A stretch of DNA of 64,000 nucleotides from Mactra quadrangularis (taxonomy: Eukaryota > Mollusca > Bivalvia > Venerida > Mactridae): contig CM046309.1 of assembly GCA_025267735.1 (NCBI GenBank), positions 28,528,702 to 28,592,701 on the forward strand, written 5' to 3'. Both the position numbers and the translations under genes were made by a program. The notes under the pieces were generated by a model that was given only the letters and a program-made list of their open reading frames with translations, was not told where the DNA came from and did not search any database. Shown piece after piece: positions 34,851-47,800 of the stretch (positions are counted from its first letter, which is position 1; every line of letters starts with the position of its first letter).

Positions 34851-37800
34851 TGAAATTGAATATCGAACGTCGAATCTTGTGCCAAGTTATTGGACCTATT
34901 TTTAACTTACTTTTTTAAATCAGATCTAATTATCTTCTAATGAAGAAAGAATTCCATACGTCTCAACTCTCAAGGTTTGTTTGATTTCGGTTTCACTGTA
35001 AAAAAGTTTAATAATATTATCAGTGTTAAATCATTGTAATATGCTAAATTCTGTTATCAATCATATGATAACTCTTTGATTTATGATGAAGTCAAGGGCT
35101 TAAGAAAACTGTACATTTAGTGAAGTCATTATTTATTTTCATCTTTCATTGAAGTAGACCTCAGGAATACATGCAGTATTTGAATTAGGATTTAGTTTTT
35201 ATATATATTTTATATATTCATCAAGCAAATTTGTGACTTTCAAAATTCTGGTAAGATATATGACTTTTGTTACGATAAATTGTATTTTTAATTACAGACA
35301 AACTACTTAACCGCCTCTGTTCAATGACAAATTCAATGACTTAGTACTAAGTAGTTTGCTCGATAATCACAACAGCGGTTATTTCCCTTTGTTGAATTTA
35401 AGAAGCAACGCGTGATGTAACCACTGTCAGAGTTTGAGAATGCTCTTGTTTATTTCAATGGTGAAATTACTCGAATCACTTTCAGTGCCCAAACACTATA
35501 AGGAGATTTATGTGTCTTTTGTTCGAGTAGCCAATTAAGTTAAGTTCATGTAATCACAATACACAGTATGTTATGCTATCGGGATTGGTTGGTATTGACG
35601 GTCAACCCTCTTTCCCTAATACATGTTGCATGCTCTATCCCCCTTCAAACTTGTCCTGGACGTCAAGGGTAAGCTAAAGGCTGCTGAATGTCAAGTGATT
35701 GAAATATTATCTAAAGTCGTCGATTTATGTTGCTTAATTATTTTAGTAGCTTTAACATGACAATAGTACTTGGCCAGACTAAACGTGCTCTGCGTCTTGT
35801 ATACAAATGTACAAATTTTTGTTTGCTCGTTCGAGAAACCTGTCATTCGAAAACACGCGCGAGTTCATTTCCTGTTCTCACTACACTTACGCAATAAGAA
35901 TATAAATAATCTTGCTAGATGAGGCAAAGTTATGGGTTTTACATGGGATTAGTGTGGCTATATATCTAAATGTTACCATTCCAGCATCGTAACCACTCGA
36001 CTACGCCCGCTACTCTCATTTTCAATAACAGTATTATTGTACTTTAGATACAAAATAAACACTAACTGCAAAGCTCAGTGGTTACAGCGAAAATCAAATT
36101 GTTTACTTAATTGTCATTTTATCAGTTAGCACTTCTAATAAAATATTGCAACACTTCAACAGTCAGTAACCTTTCGAATCACTCACTGAAATATATAATA
36201 TACTTTACATACCATAAATTTAGTAAAAATGTCATTTTCCTATCCTCAGTTTTTTTTTAAAAGTCAAGACGATAGGGATCTTGTCAAATGAAATAAAAAT
36301 GGCCCACAATACAACTCCATGCAGGTGTTGACAACCTATATTGTATTGCAAAGACTAATGCGGGGTGTTGCATTTTATTACAATAGTAAAATTGTGAAAG
36401 GAAATGAAAGAAGTACTGTCACAAATGTAACTGGGTATTAAAAATAATTAATTTACCAGATGTAAGGTTACATTGTTGACGATCCCTTATCACTGACAAT
36501 CTTAATACTTCAAATAAGTTAAGATACCGGAGAACCTGAAAAATGTTCACATCTCGCCTCTCTAATTCTAGAGCGATGTGAGTCATTTTTGCCATATTAT
36601 GTGTTTGGAATCGTTTTGTTTGTTGTTTATCAAGCCGTAAACAACTGCAAGAATCATATCCTGTAGAACTATTCTGTGCAGACAAAAATCTAATTCCTCG
36701 AAGAGGTAACTCATACTTAATAGTTTCTGTCTGCATCTTCAAACGCTTTTTTCTCAAAACTATAAAATGCTGAAACGTCGTTTAGGAATTACGACATCCT
36801 GTTTGGATAGAACTTTAAAATTTTCCAGATTTTATCCGGGTTGTAAATTTGCAACCGGAGGTATAGGTGCGAAGGAAACTTTCGAAATTTCGAATCTGTT
36901 CTTCATACGTATTGTTATTTGCAAGACCGGATTGTTATTTGCAAGACAAGACTAAGAAAAATGTAAGGAATTTCAATGGATCCGTATTTTCTCCGGGTTC
37001 TTAATATTCAGGTTACACTATACCCTGACGAGCCATCACGATGCATTTATTTCAGTAGAGTTGTGGCAATTTTCGCAGTACGTTTGATCCGGTGCCTAGA
37101 AACGATTTGATTAATGAACCTCCAAGGGCAAGAATGTTTCCTCTTTCAAAAGATAACATAACTGAAGGTCAAGTATTCAAACAGATTTAAGTAACTAAAA
37201 ATGTTGATAAAACTATCACCGTATAAGCTGACATGTGATTTGTCTCCATTTCAAATGTCTTCAAATCCGTGTTTTTTTATAGATAGATTTGAAATCTAAG
37301 TGTGAGTCATGCTTTAGTTTCTTGTAAAACATTTATTCCGCTGTAAAAACAATTGTCCTAAAGCCTTTTGGAATGTGAAACATTGATACTATTGACAAAG
37401 AAATAAGGGATGGTGTAAAACAATTTAACTTACTTTGAAGTTTTCTCTTTTGTACCAGAAATTGTTAACTGTGCTTAGAATACATAGTGATTGTCCGTAA
37501 AGTTGCTCACCAGTTTCGAAATTTTAGTTTCAATTTCGTCTCTGCTTTTAAACTCGTAATCAACTAACGCGTCATTAATGTCTGTAAGTTCGGATATGGT
37601 AGCTATTTTAGCACCAAACTTTCCGATTCAAATTCGGGAACAAACTTTTGAAATTCATACTCGAAACTGATAACCGACTTCACACACAAGAGATTATGCA
37701 GGTAAAAGCACGTCTGATAGTCTTTAAATTACCGAAGTTGCGATCTCTCTGACAATAAAAGTCAGACCAATAGCTCGCTTATATTATAATAATTGCGCAT

Positions 37801-38525
37801 ATCAAATCTTCGAATATGTGCGTTTGTGATAACTATTAAAGTAAGCAAAGTTTCTGCTGGTTTTCAAGTCTACTTTTGCCTCTTGATAAATTAAAAAAGC
37901 CATTTGCATGGAACTCTAAAATTCACCTTGAATTGTTAACAAGTATTGGTTTAGTATTTCACCAAGTTAGACGATAGTTTCGTCACATAGTGTGGTTTAG
38001 TTACTACATTTTATTTTTGTGATTAAGCTGTAACATGTTTTCACACATTTCAAGTTCCGTATGTGACACATACAGGTGTCCGCTTGAAATCTGAAATATT
38101 TTCCCAAATATTAAATAATTAGTCATTGAATTACCTCACAGCCACGTCAGAATTAGAAATAAAGATAGTCAAAAGTTTATCTCTCAGGACGTTGAAATGT
38201 TTGATCTGTCGCGTTAAAATCAGCAGGAAATGCTAGCAGCATATCTTTTTATTTTGTCATAAAGATTTTACTTTAATTGACAAGTTGATCAGTATGAACA
38301 TTAGAAAAAACTTGTCGATTTGAGTGTAAACAAAATATCTCACAAATGCCCATGTGTTCTTTTTATTGTTCATTAAACTAACCTTTACATTGCATGGTGA
38401 AACAAACACATGTGTCAAGCATATAAACAAAAGCAGTTGGATTACTCAAAGAATTTAGAACAGCGTATGAGCTTGGTGAAAATGTTATGTTTTTTCGAGT
38501 ATCTAATCAATGAGTGAATTAAATA
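34851..38525. other. Unassigned A/T-rich stretch with one candidate ORF
   Basis: A minus-strand frame at 36419-36757 (112 codons) contains MAKMTHIALELERRDVNIFQ followed by a Leu-rich stretch and an ACATCTG|GTAAAT donor-like end. Composition is coding-like but no family is recognised. At ~36918-36950 ATTGTTATTTGCAAGAC is repeated twice. Otherwise nothing. Confidence 0.3.
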
Positions 38526-38550
38526 CCAGCCCACTGAGCTAGTCGCCATA
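38526..38550 (-). repeat. Truncated SINE head (A box only)
   Basis: The minus strand reads GGCGACTAGCTCAGTGGGCT, matching the A-box region of the SINE at 20838-21000. No B box follows. Confidence 0.45.
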
Positions 38551-41451
38551 TTTATTTACTGTAGCCTAACAAATTATCTCTAAACAAATAGAAACAATAT
38601 TAATGTCTTCCTTGTGATAACCTTGCAAGACCTTCAAATACTGTCTAAACCTATATTCACAATTTAAATACTTAATAATGTTAGCGAACTATGCGTTTAA
38701 CTGGTTACTTAGGGCTTGAATTTCATCAATTGCTTTGTTACAATCAATTACGCAGTGACACGTGACAATTATTGGAACTTATGTTGAAATTAAAGATGGG
38801 AATGGTCGGTTATGAGGTAGGATACCTATCTGTATAATTTACTAATTAATAACTGCAACAGTTTTTTTGCAGATAAGTCAATGGCGTTGAACACAAGGAG
38901 GCAATCCTAGGCGGAGGCAAGAATGTCATTTGTTTCAAGCGGCGATGTTGAACTCGGGTTTAGTTCCCTGGCTGTTTTGTGGGCTTAATTTTAGCATATC
39001 CGGTAATTAAATATGTGTATTGGTGAACTGTTTGACAGGGAATAATGATTAACTATTGTCTAAACTGAATCAACGTGCAAAATGATCATAGGTGAACCAT
39101 TTATTTACGATTTATATTTGCATACACTGTAGGGAATCCTGGCTATAGACAATAATATAAATGTTTTATTTGTTTGACTTCTTAATCGTTGGAAATGTTA
39201 AATCACGATGTTTTTTGATAAATTTCAAGTTGTATACATGTTAAGATCAAACCCATGACTTTGATGTTTGGTTTGTTAATATCATGAATAGAGTAGAGTG
39301 GAATGTTGAAATAACAAGAGAAAAATACTATAGTCAGAGCTAGGCGAATATTTCTTAAATTTGTTGTCAAATTGACTTTAACATTACAGAACTTCAATTC
39401 ATGTTTGTAAAACTGACAAAGCCAAAAGAGGAAATTTATTTTGCGGGACTCACTAATTGAAATTAAAACGAATATATTCTAAAATAATACAATATTTTGA
39501 TCGTGTTTTTGTGTAACATATAGTCACGATGAAACGTTACATAGCTAAATTTTCACCGAATGCAAAATGCACTATCATATATGTTTGCGATAGTTTTATT
39601 CAAATAATTTTGTTTCAATGTAAAAAATTGAACATTTCTTGTTTGCCTTCTAGGGTCTTTTAAGTTTCAATGCATACGAAAGTATTTTCATGCTTCCGGT
39701 ACTTTGAATGTGTTTTCACGTTACGGTGTATTTTTCTGAATTAATTTACTTTCTGTTCTGATATATAATGGTTTATATACGTTTATAATTTAATAATATA
39801 TATTGCTGAATCAAATCATGTCAATTTCTGTCATTTATTGACACTAACGGTGCATGATACTTGAACATTCGATTTAATGCTTTATCGGCATTGTTTTGAA
39901 TTCATGACTTGAAAATCAAAACAACACTGCCCTTCTACTCAGTGACAGACATCATAGTTTATACCTGCTGAAAATGTAAGTTCATTCTTTGTCGACAATG
40001 TTTTGAATACAAGTCCTGGAAAAAATCGAAAAAAATACATGCCTTGTTATAAAACTGTGCAGCCTATCCTTCTTATATCAGCCAAATATCAGCAGTGCAC
40101 GGCTGTTAAAAGATGTCAAACACTTAACAATACAGCTTGTCATAACAAATATAAAATTAAGTCATACCTATTACAAACGAAGTATAAAATCTCGCACAAA
40201 AAAACAACTAGAATTTCAATCCCTTTTGAACCATCTTCAATTTCAAACCATTCAAAACAACTAAAATTTCAAAACTTCAAGTTGGCAGGCGGGTGAAATT
40301 TCAGGCCCGCTTAAAGAATAAACTTCGTCAAAAGAAATGGACAAAAATATCACGACACGCTGTAAATAGCTCAAATATTGTGATTTAGATATTTGTATAT
40401 TCCGCCATTGCCAGTCATCATTTTAATTGTGTTTAAAATATTTAACCCCTTTTCTGACTGGAATGAAAATTCAGTAACCAAAACATGCATCATTAAAGTG
40501 GTCAGGAGAGTTTGTTTTGTTTGTAAATATTGAAATGAAGAGGGAAATGACAATAGTTAAGTTCCCACTGTGACCCAGCATCTGTTTTGTAATATGATAT
40601 GTTCTAAATCATTATACTTTCAGTTTTTTAAATCTCACGCTGACCTTCTTATTGTTATACTAAGGACAGAATGGTACCAAGGTTATGACAAATTACGGGG
40701 TGTCCAATTTGTGTTTTTATTGATAACAAAGTCGCACGCTGATTTTCTTTACGTGGTTTAACTGAAAAACTTAATACAATCTAAAATACTGGTCATTTTT
40801 GTGGTACATTTAAGTTGCTACTTCGTTGTGAACAATTATTTGAAAATAGATAAAGTTTTGTTTTAATTTAATCTTAAATTAGAATGTTCAGGTCGCACCG
40901 TCAGATGCAATGTTTGCTAACTTACATTTTGCTGATGTAAAAGTTCTGACCGATTTAATGTATGCATCTGGTTGATACAGAATACCATTAAGTCAGTTTT
41001 CATTATCGAGGCTAGATCTCCCTGTCATATTACCTTATATTCTAAGCCTCAGGTTGGAATTCGCAGAAAAAAAAATATTTTGGCTGTGACAGGACATAGC
41101 TCGAGTCAGGAAAATGAACAGTGCGGCTAATAAATATATTGCTGCAAGTGTTTTGAAGGAACAAAACAGAAATAGCCTGGATTACTTGACCCTTCTAAAA
41201 GATACAGTATTGCGTAGAATACGAGACCAGAAACCACACTAAAACAGATATCGAAAGTGCCACCTTCGATACGTTAAAGCCATCGAAGGGAAGTTCCATT
41301 ATTTAACCAAGTAATAAGCGGTGATTAACGATTATTTTACTATCAAACTCGCTTCTCTGGATCTTCGAGAAAATGGTGTTATTGTGCTACTTTAAACATT
41401 AACAACAAGTTCACTGTGGCAATTGTTTATTAATGACAAGCTTGACGAATC
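38551..41451. other. Unassigned A/T-rich stretch
   Basis: Nothing recognised. A forward frame at 40003-40296 is Lys/Ser rich without a known domain. Confidence 0.35.
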
Positions 41452-41658
41452 TGTTGTCAAAAATGGAAGAATTATTATTCTAGGAAAAATCAGACTCAAG
41501 TTGTGCCTTTCCTGTAAAGTAAGCCGTCCGCCCAAGTGCTACCTAAAATGCATTGTTGTCAAAAAATGGAAAAAAAATATTTATCTAGAAAAAGTCAGAC
41601 TAAACTCGTGCCTTTTCTGTCAAGTAAGCCGTCCGCCCAAGTGCTTCCTTGAACTGTA
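41452..41658 (+). repeat. Two-unit tandem duplication, 102-bp period, in one open frame
   Basis: TGTTGTCAAAAATGGAA at 41452 recurs at 41554. Each unit includes AAGTAAGCCGTCCGCCCAAG followed by TGCT. 102 is a multiple of three, so an 80-codon frame crosses both units, repeating a C-x2-C-x2-S-R-P-P-K-C motif. No start context or splice evidence supports translation. Confidence 0.75.
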
Positions 41659-41849
41659 TTGTTAAAAACTAGTTGTAGTTAGGTTGGTAACAACATGTAT
41701 GTACATACTATAGTCTGATTTTATCCGGTGAGCCGTGACTGCACTTTTGTATTTATAGATTTTTGGAACATTCCTACCAAAAGGTAACACAGCTTATTTA
41801 ACCAACCAACTGATAACTGTATTTAGTATAATTATTCAACATTGATTTA

Positions 41850-41930
41850 AGTGACTCAGTGGTCGTGCCGGTAAGACACTTGGATTGATAGACATTGCTT
41901 TTGTTACCCTGGGTTCAAATCCTGTTTGGT
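41850..41930 (+). repeat. tRNA-like module, left
   Basis: GTGACTCAGTGGTCGTGCCG (A-box-like) and TGGGTTCAAATCC (B box), about 50 bases apart. The acceptor ends do not pair, so it is SINE-like rather than a tRNA gene. Confidence 0.55.
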
Positions 41931-42450
41931 ATCGTTTATTCTTTTTTATTTTTTGTCATCATGGAAACGTACGACTCGAAATCTCTGTGCAGCACGAAGC
42001 AAAATGTACATAAAATAGAATATGCATAATTGCCTGAGTTTGTGCTAAGTTATTACTTTGATGTCATACGCTAAACTGTCTCGACCGTGTCTTATAGGAA
42101 TGATTTTGTTTGTTTGGGTTTTACGGGGCACCAACACAAAAGGGTCATATCTCGCCGAAATTATAGGAATGAAGTAATTGTACAAAATGTAAATGCATTT
42201 TATAAGAAAGAAAAGTGGAATGGGTTGGATGTAACTTTGGCACATTCGTTCCATAGTATCCTAGTCTGATTTCTATTTAGCCATCGTATTTTAAGCCGAA
42301 TGTATAATATAAATGTATTATTATTAGGTACAATGTAAATTGCTTGATATAAAAATAAATAACTAAGGAAATAAAACAAATAATAAATTAAACAAAATCA
42401 TTATATGATACGTACAACTATGCGTGAATTTAATAATAAATTTAAAAAAA

Positions 42451-42530
42451 TGGAGGCGGTGAGGTTCGAACCACTGAAGTAAAATTTTTGCATTGGCCAT
42501 ATGTTTCCGTCTCGTTACTGACTGTGCTAT
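42451..42530 (-). repeat. tRNA-like module, right
   Basis: The minus strand reads ATAGCACAGTCAGTAACGAG (A-box-like) and GTGGTTCGAACCTCACCGCC (B box). Faces the left module. Confidence 0.55.
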
Positions 42531-42690
42531 TTTGAACAATGATTTCGAACCATTCTATTATGGATATATACTTGAGATATTAAAGTTTGTATTGATTTTC
42601 AGTGTAGTATTTACTGGCTATACCTATCGTCATGGTTATGATTAGACTCATCCAACCTGTCACGGCTCACCGAATAAAATCGGATTATAG

Positions 42691-43051
42691 CATGAATGAT
42701 TAGGCATGTATTTTTTGTTATGTATGTACAGTTAGACAGATAAGGTTTTGTTATAATCATTACTGATGACTGACATACCATTCTTCTAATTGATCACTAT
42801 ACATACAATAGTTTTAAGTTTTAAATATATAAATATATACATTCTTATTGCATGTTCAATTAAACATAGATAACAAACGATTCAATCAATTTATCATTTT
42901 AGCATGAACGTATTTAGTCTATACGCTAAAACCTGTGTTAGCCGTTACTTGAACTTGGCTGAAGCCAAATTGCTTAAATGTCCTCACTTAACAAAATAAA
43001 TCTTAAACTCTCCGACATGTATTTGGATCATAATATATACCGCTGTATGCA
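42691..43051. other. Spacer, no feature
   Basis: Nothing recognised. Confidence 0.35.
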
Positions 43052-43220
43052 GTAACCTGCCATAACGAGTTTTCTAAACATATCGCTAGCTAGCGAGGTT
43101 GTGCCCTAGTACCCTTCTACTCCAAATGGAATAGGTATGTTATATCAAATTTAGGGTACCAGGGGAGGGGCAAAGCGCTAGCTAGCGATATTCTTAGGAA
43201 ACTCGCCCATAATAACCTAC
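43052..43220. repeat. ~170-bp inverted-repeat MITE
   Basis: Arms 43052-43114 and 43154-43220 are diverged inverted repeats. The core ATATCGCTAGCTAGCG (43080-43095) pairs perfectly with 43176-43191 and is itself palindromic (GCTAGCTAGC). The inner ends share TACCC/GGGTA. Confidence 0.7.
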
Positions 43221-44685
43221 CATAAGAAGCCGTTTGCTGTAATTTCCATTTATGGTCGCTCGACAGAGGTTTGAATGTATAGCTTTTGTATACCAAATAT
43301 TTTGATACAAGATAGCAATTACATAGATCTTTATCTACAGAACATTGAGACAATTGTTCTGGTTTTAATTATCTATTGTTTTAAAAGGAGTTATATGTAT
43401 TCATTCATTGTTTGACTCATAAGAGTAATTTTGAGGTATTTCTTTGTAATTATGTATGGGGATTTTATATAAATTAATAAAATTTCAAATAACTCAATTT
43501 AATTCGACATTTGCAGTTAATCTTTTAAAATATTCACTTGTATTAATTCACAAACTTCGCATGTATGCATAAATTCAGTCATCTTCGTTCCATCTTTGAT
43601 GTCAATTTAAAGCTATAATCGGGGCGTTCGCATATGTTAAAGCAAATACCACGAGTGCATGCATTGATCCGCGACCAATTTGATATCAGAAGACCATCTT
43701 TATTTTATACACTTTAATTCTAAAATATCTATTGTGTGTAAGTCTAGATACCATTCAGCTCTATGGCATATTAAATGTTTCGGGTTCAAATATCAACTCA
43801 GTCATTGTGTTTTATAATGGGCGCCCGCTAACCAATCAGAATGGGTTTCTCATCTTACAACGATATTATCCGAGTGTGACCAAACCATACGTGAAAATAA
43901 CAAGAATAATATTTATCTATCAGAATACTCAAAATATTTGGATTGATAATATGCTTTAATAGGCATAAACAGTGTTTTCTTAATTTTAGACGTTTAAAAA
44001 TCTTCTCAAGGATTGACAAGGGCCATTTAAGGAAGGTTTCAGGTAAGGATTGTTTAACCTTTCACTTATTAATCGTCCGAGAATATTTTTTACAGTTTCA
44101 GAGAAATTAATTGAGTTTTAATCGGAATTTTATCAAAGATAGAGTATTTGCAGGGATTAGTATTCCTCGATTGTTTGCTGATGTTTGTATATGGCATTGA
44201 ATAAATCAAATACGAATAAAGAATAAATGAGTGTTTTATTGCTAACTTGGTTCAAAACACTCATAAATATACGGATTATGTGAATCCCGCAATATATAGC
44301 AGACACCGTAAAATTTTCGGGTCAAACCTCCGGGTCGCTTGTTTATGGAGATGTTTGACATCAACAGTTCATTAAATAGGTACATTATGGTGCAAAAAAC
44401 TGTTCACTTTCTTAATAAGCGTTTAAGTTAGATCTATACACATTGTTGAATCACTAAAACAACTGAAGTTCGCCCTCATATAGTGCAAATGACCTCCAGT
44501 GTTCGTTCCAAGGCATTCTCATACCCTAACACTATGTTGATAACCTAATTATGTATATGAAAATAGTTTTAAAAATGTAATGGCATTTTATAGTCTAAGT
44601 TTCATGCTTACGCACGTTCACCGACTTTACAGCTATTAACCCTGGTCATCGGGCTACTGGTATCTATCTATCTATCAATCACCCT
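43221..44685. other. Unassigned stretch
   Basis: A possible 53-base micro-exon on the plus strand at 43991-44043 lies between TTTTCTTAATTTTAG and CAG|GTAAGG and is open in one frame. Isolated and weak. Nothing else recognised. Confidence 0.25.
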
Positions 44686-44892
44686 GTGGAGTCTTTTTAC
44701 TCCGCTTATTAGTACAGCCAACAAAATGGCACAACGGAATAATACCACCCTCGCAGGTACCCATTTACACCTGGGTGGAGTGAAGCAATCGCAGGTAAAT
44801 TTCTTGCTCAAGAAAATTAGCAGTGCCTCAAATGCGATTCGAGCCAAGGACCTCTCGATCCCTAAGCGCGCCCCTAGTTCCTAGGGGAAACC
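44686..44892 (-). mobile_element. tRNA-derived SINE with conserved mollusc core, copy 3
   Basis: On the minus strand: GGCTCGAATCGCA (B-box-like), CTTGAGCAAGAAATTTACCT, TTCACTCCACCCAGGTGTAA, ATGGGTACCTGCGAGG. The best-preserved core of the three copies. A GGAGTAAAAAGACTCC hairpin follows the core. Confidence 0.8.
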
Positions 44893-47800
44893 CTTTGATT
44901 CTCGTTTCCGTTATTTGTTTGTGATGTCTCTGTTATTACAAAAGTTTAAAAATCCAAAAGAAATCTCCCTTTATTTGTTGTTTGGTTGTGTGGAAGCTCT
45001 GTGATATTTGAATGTCGCTGTTCCTGATATGTTCGCTTACATTTTATACTCGTATGTTCCTGATATTGTCTTGTATCTGTGGCACCAGTGACAGACATGT
45101 ACTTGTTTACCTGTATGTCATTCATTCCAATGATCACAAACACAGGTAGTTGCTCTTGTACATGCATTCTGCAAGTGAATTATACCGTTCCATACATTAC
45201 AGACGTTTGTTTTTGTCACCAATCTAGCTTCCGTATTGTATAGTGTGTTTATTTTTTTATTTATTTTTTTTATCGTCGGGAGCTGCCAAGATTTTTTTCA
45301 ACCACTGTCATACATAGAATGTTGTTGACATCGACAATTACTTATTATAAATACTTTTGTATACCCATGGAGTGACATACACGTATCGTCTGCTAGTTTT
45401 GCTGCATTCTAATGTAATCATTAATGTTTTTCACAGTAATTGTTACGTCTACAATAGCTGACTATGTCGGTTATGAAGGTTTGTATATACTCCACGTCGC
45501 GTTCTTGCAATTGACAAGATTTTATTTCTGTCGTCTGCGCTAAATATATCAGACGACATGGCTGTTACCTGAGAGTTCTTGCTGGGTTATTTCTGTAGCA
45601 TTTATACAATAATAATATGATATAACATAAAATACGTTTTACAGTTTTGGCCTCCCATGTTGACAAAATACAAAAGTTAATTTCCCAAAAAAGAAACGTA
45701 TGTTATCAAATAAAGTGTTTTGTGCCATCATGTTTGTATTACTGTAAATGTCTAAATATAAGTTTATATTCAAAGTTATGTACTTACTATACCCAATCAC
45801 AGCGTTAATGGATTACAGCTGATTTTGCTTGAAACATCGCTTTATTTGGGGACCAAAACTAATGCTGTTTCGTTTAAACCTATACTTTTTATAAAGGTTC
45901 AAAGTTTACTCTTATGAACATCGGCAGGACTTAGACCAAAGCGGCTAATGACTTGTCAACATATATTGACAACAAAACAAAGCCGACATACATATACATG
46001 CATTTCAGTTCAGTATATCTTAACATTATAAACATTGTTAGAATTTCATTTAAAAATGTCCCTTCTTTTATCACATGATCATGCTCGTGATATAATTACA
46101 ACAACAACCACTCTCAGCACCATTAATGCATATTTAAGGAATTGAGTAGAACAGGGTCTTTATTTGACATTCACAGGTTACTTTTTATTATTAGAAATAA
46201 GTGAGCAATCTCATTTTGTGCTATATTCCATACTTGTTATCTAATTCTATTTGAAATCGCGTTCAAGGGATATAACGGTTCTCAATAAAGCGTCAAGATG
46301 TAATTAGTTAAGTCACATTCAAGTCCACATCCTGATCAAACAGTTTACCCAGGACTATTTCCTAAAATGGTATTGTGTAGTTTATACATACTACCTATAC
46401 TATAAGATCATGACAAAATCTGCTAAGATCACATACAAGGCTAGGTCGGAGTCAGCTTAATTGATGAATAATAAAATATAGTAACAAAATAAATATATGG
46501 AATTTACAATGACTCAGGTACAAGTTCAGTTCGTTTCCTAAATTTTCCTTGACCTGAAATATTTCAGTCTAAATGTCTCGACATTCATAAAGATAATCTT
46601 AAGCAAACCTTTAATCTTTATTGTAACATTAGGCAATGAGCAAATACTTACAAGTGGCAAAGTCTCCTAACTTTTGACTTAAGTGTTTAAATAAGGGCAG
46701 ATATTTATTTACTTTCGGTAGCTTTCGTTTACGATCGACATATAATTGCTACAAGTTAAAAGAGATCGAATAATTTGAACGAGACGGTGAGAGTCAATAC
46801 ATTGTCGATGATAAGCACATTGTGTATCAATGAGTTTTATTCAAGAAATTTGAACTCCACGATCCTTGTATGTTTTTTGTCTTCGGAACTATGGGTCGGT
46901 ATAGCTGAATATTTAATTTGTTTCCAACCATAATTGGATGTTTTATATGTTCGTGAAAAACGACTCTGTTGTGTTACTACTAGTAGTATGGAATGGTGTA
47001 AAATGTATATTATGAAATTTTATTCAATGATCATTGTCGCATACATCGACCCCGCTTATTTGAATACTCACAATAGTAATTCTGTACACACGATCGATAA
47101 CATAAGTTGTCTGTATCTGTCTACAGGATTGTCAAACAATTATCGAGTGTTTAAATCTGTGGAATTAATGTATACGACACTGACAGTTGAATAAAATATT
47201 AATACATAATAACAATATTAAGTTATAAAATAACAAACTTGAAGAAAAAGGACTGTCAACATTTCATATTTATAAAAAGATTTTGACAGAAAAGGATGTA
47301 TGTTCAAAACCATGTAGCTTTGTTATAATGATGATACTTCAATTTGCATAAAAATCGAAAAATCAGCGTCTCTTACAATTCTTATATAACGCATGTAGAA
47401 TTTCTTTCCATTGTCCCGTTTCTTTCTGTTTCTTTAATGACTTTTCGTTTCTTTTGCTGAGAGTATACTCACCGAAGCCTGGCACTTGTACAGTGACAGT
47501 ACATTAAGACTTGGCTCGATTGAATTGCACTAATTGAACGTTCGAACGCTCTGAGTGTTCCCATACCAACGCAGTATTCCTTCCCAGTATCATAAGAGTT
47601 CATACAATGTCCGCCGTGTATCGTAAACATAGCCAATAAAATATGGAAACCATTCCAATTTATTTCATATTGGTGCCAAACCTATTTTTCTCAATGATTT
47701 ATTAACTACGACTAGTATTACATTCCATGTTCTTCCAATTATTAGGTACATTCTGAGACTGGATATACCGGGTCATTTAATGGCAATAAAAATACAAATA

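Larger units (their letters stand above)
41708..42690. mobile_element. 983-bp terminal-inverted-repeat element carrying two tRNA-like modules
   Basis: Termini 41708-41739 and 42659-42690 are inverted over 32 bases with three mismatches (CTATAGTC.GATTTTAT.CGG followed by TGAGCCGTGAC). Target duplication is not certain; TA at the outer ends is possible. Inside each terminus, ~110-130 bp in, is a tRNA-like module pointing inward. The middle holds GTTTGTTTGGGTTTTACGGG with GCACCAACACAAAAGGGTCAT, which resembles another common mollusc repeat. No transposase. Confidence 0.72.

Noticed and set aside
41850..41930. Possible tRNA gene
   Set aside because: Cloverleaf does not close; treated as a tRNA-like module.
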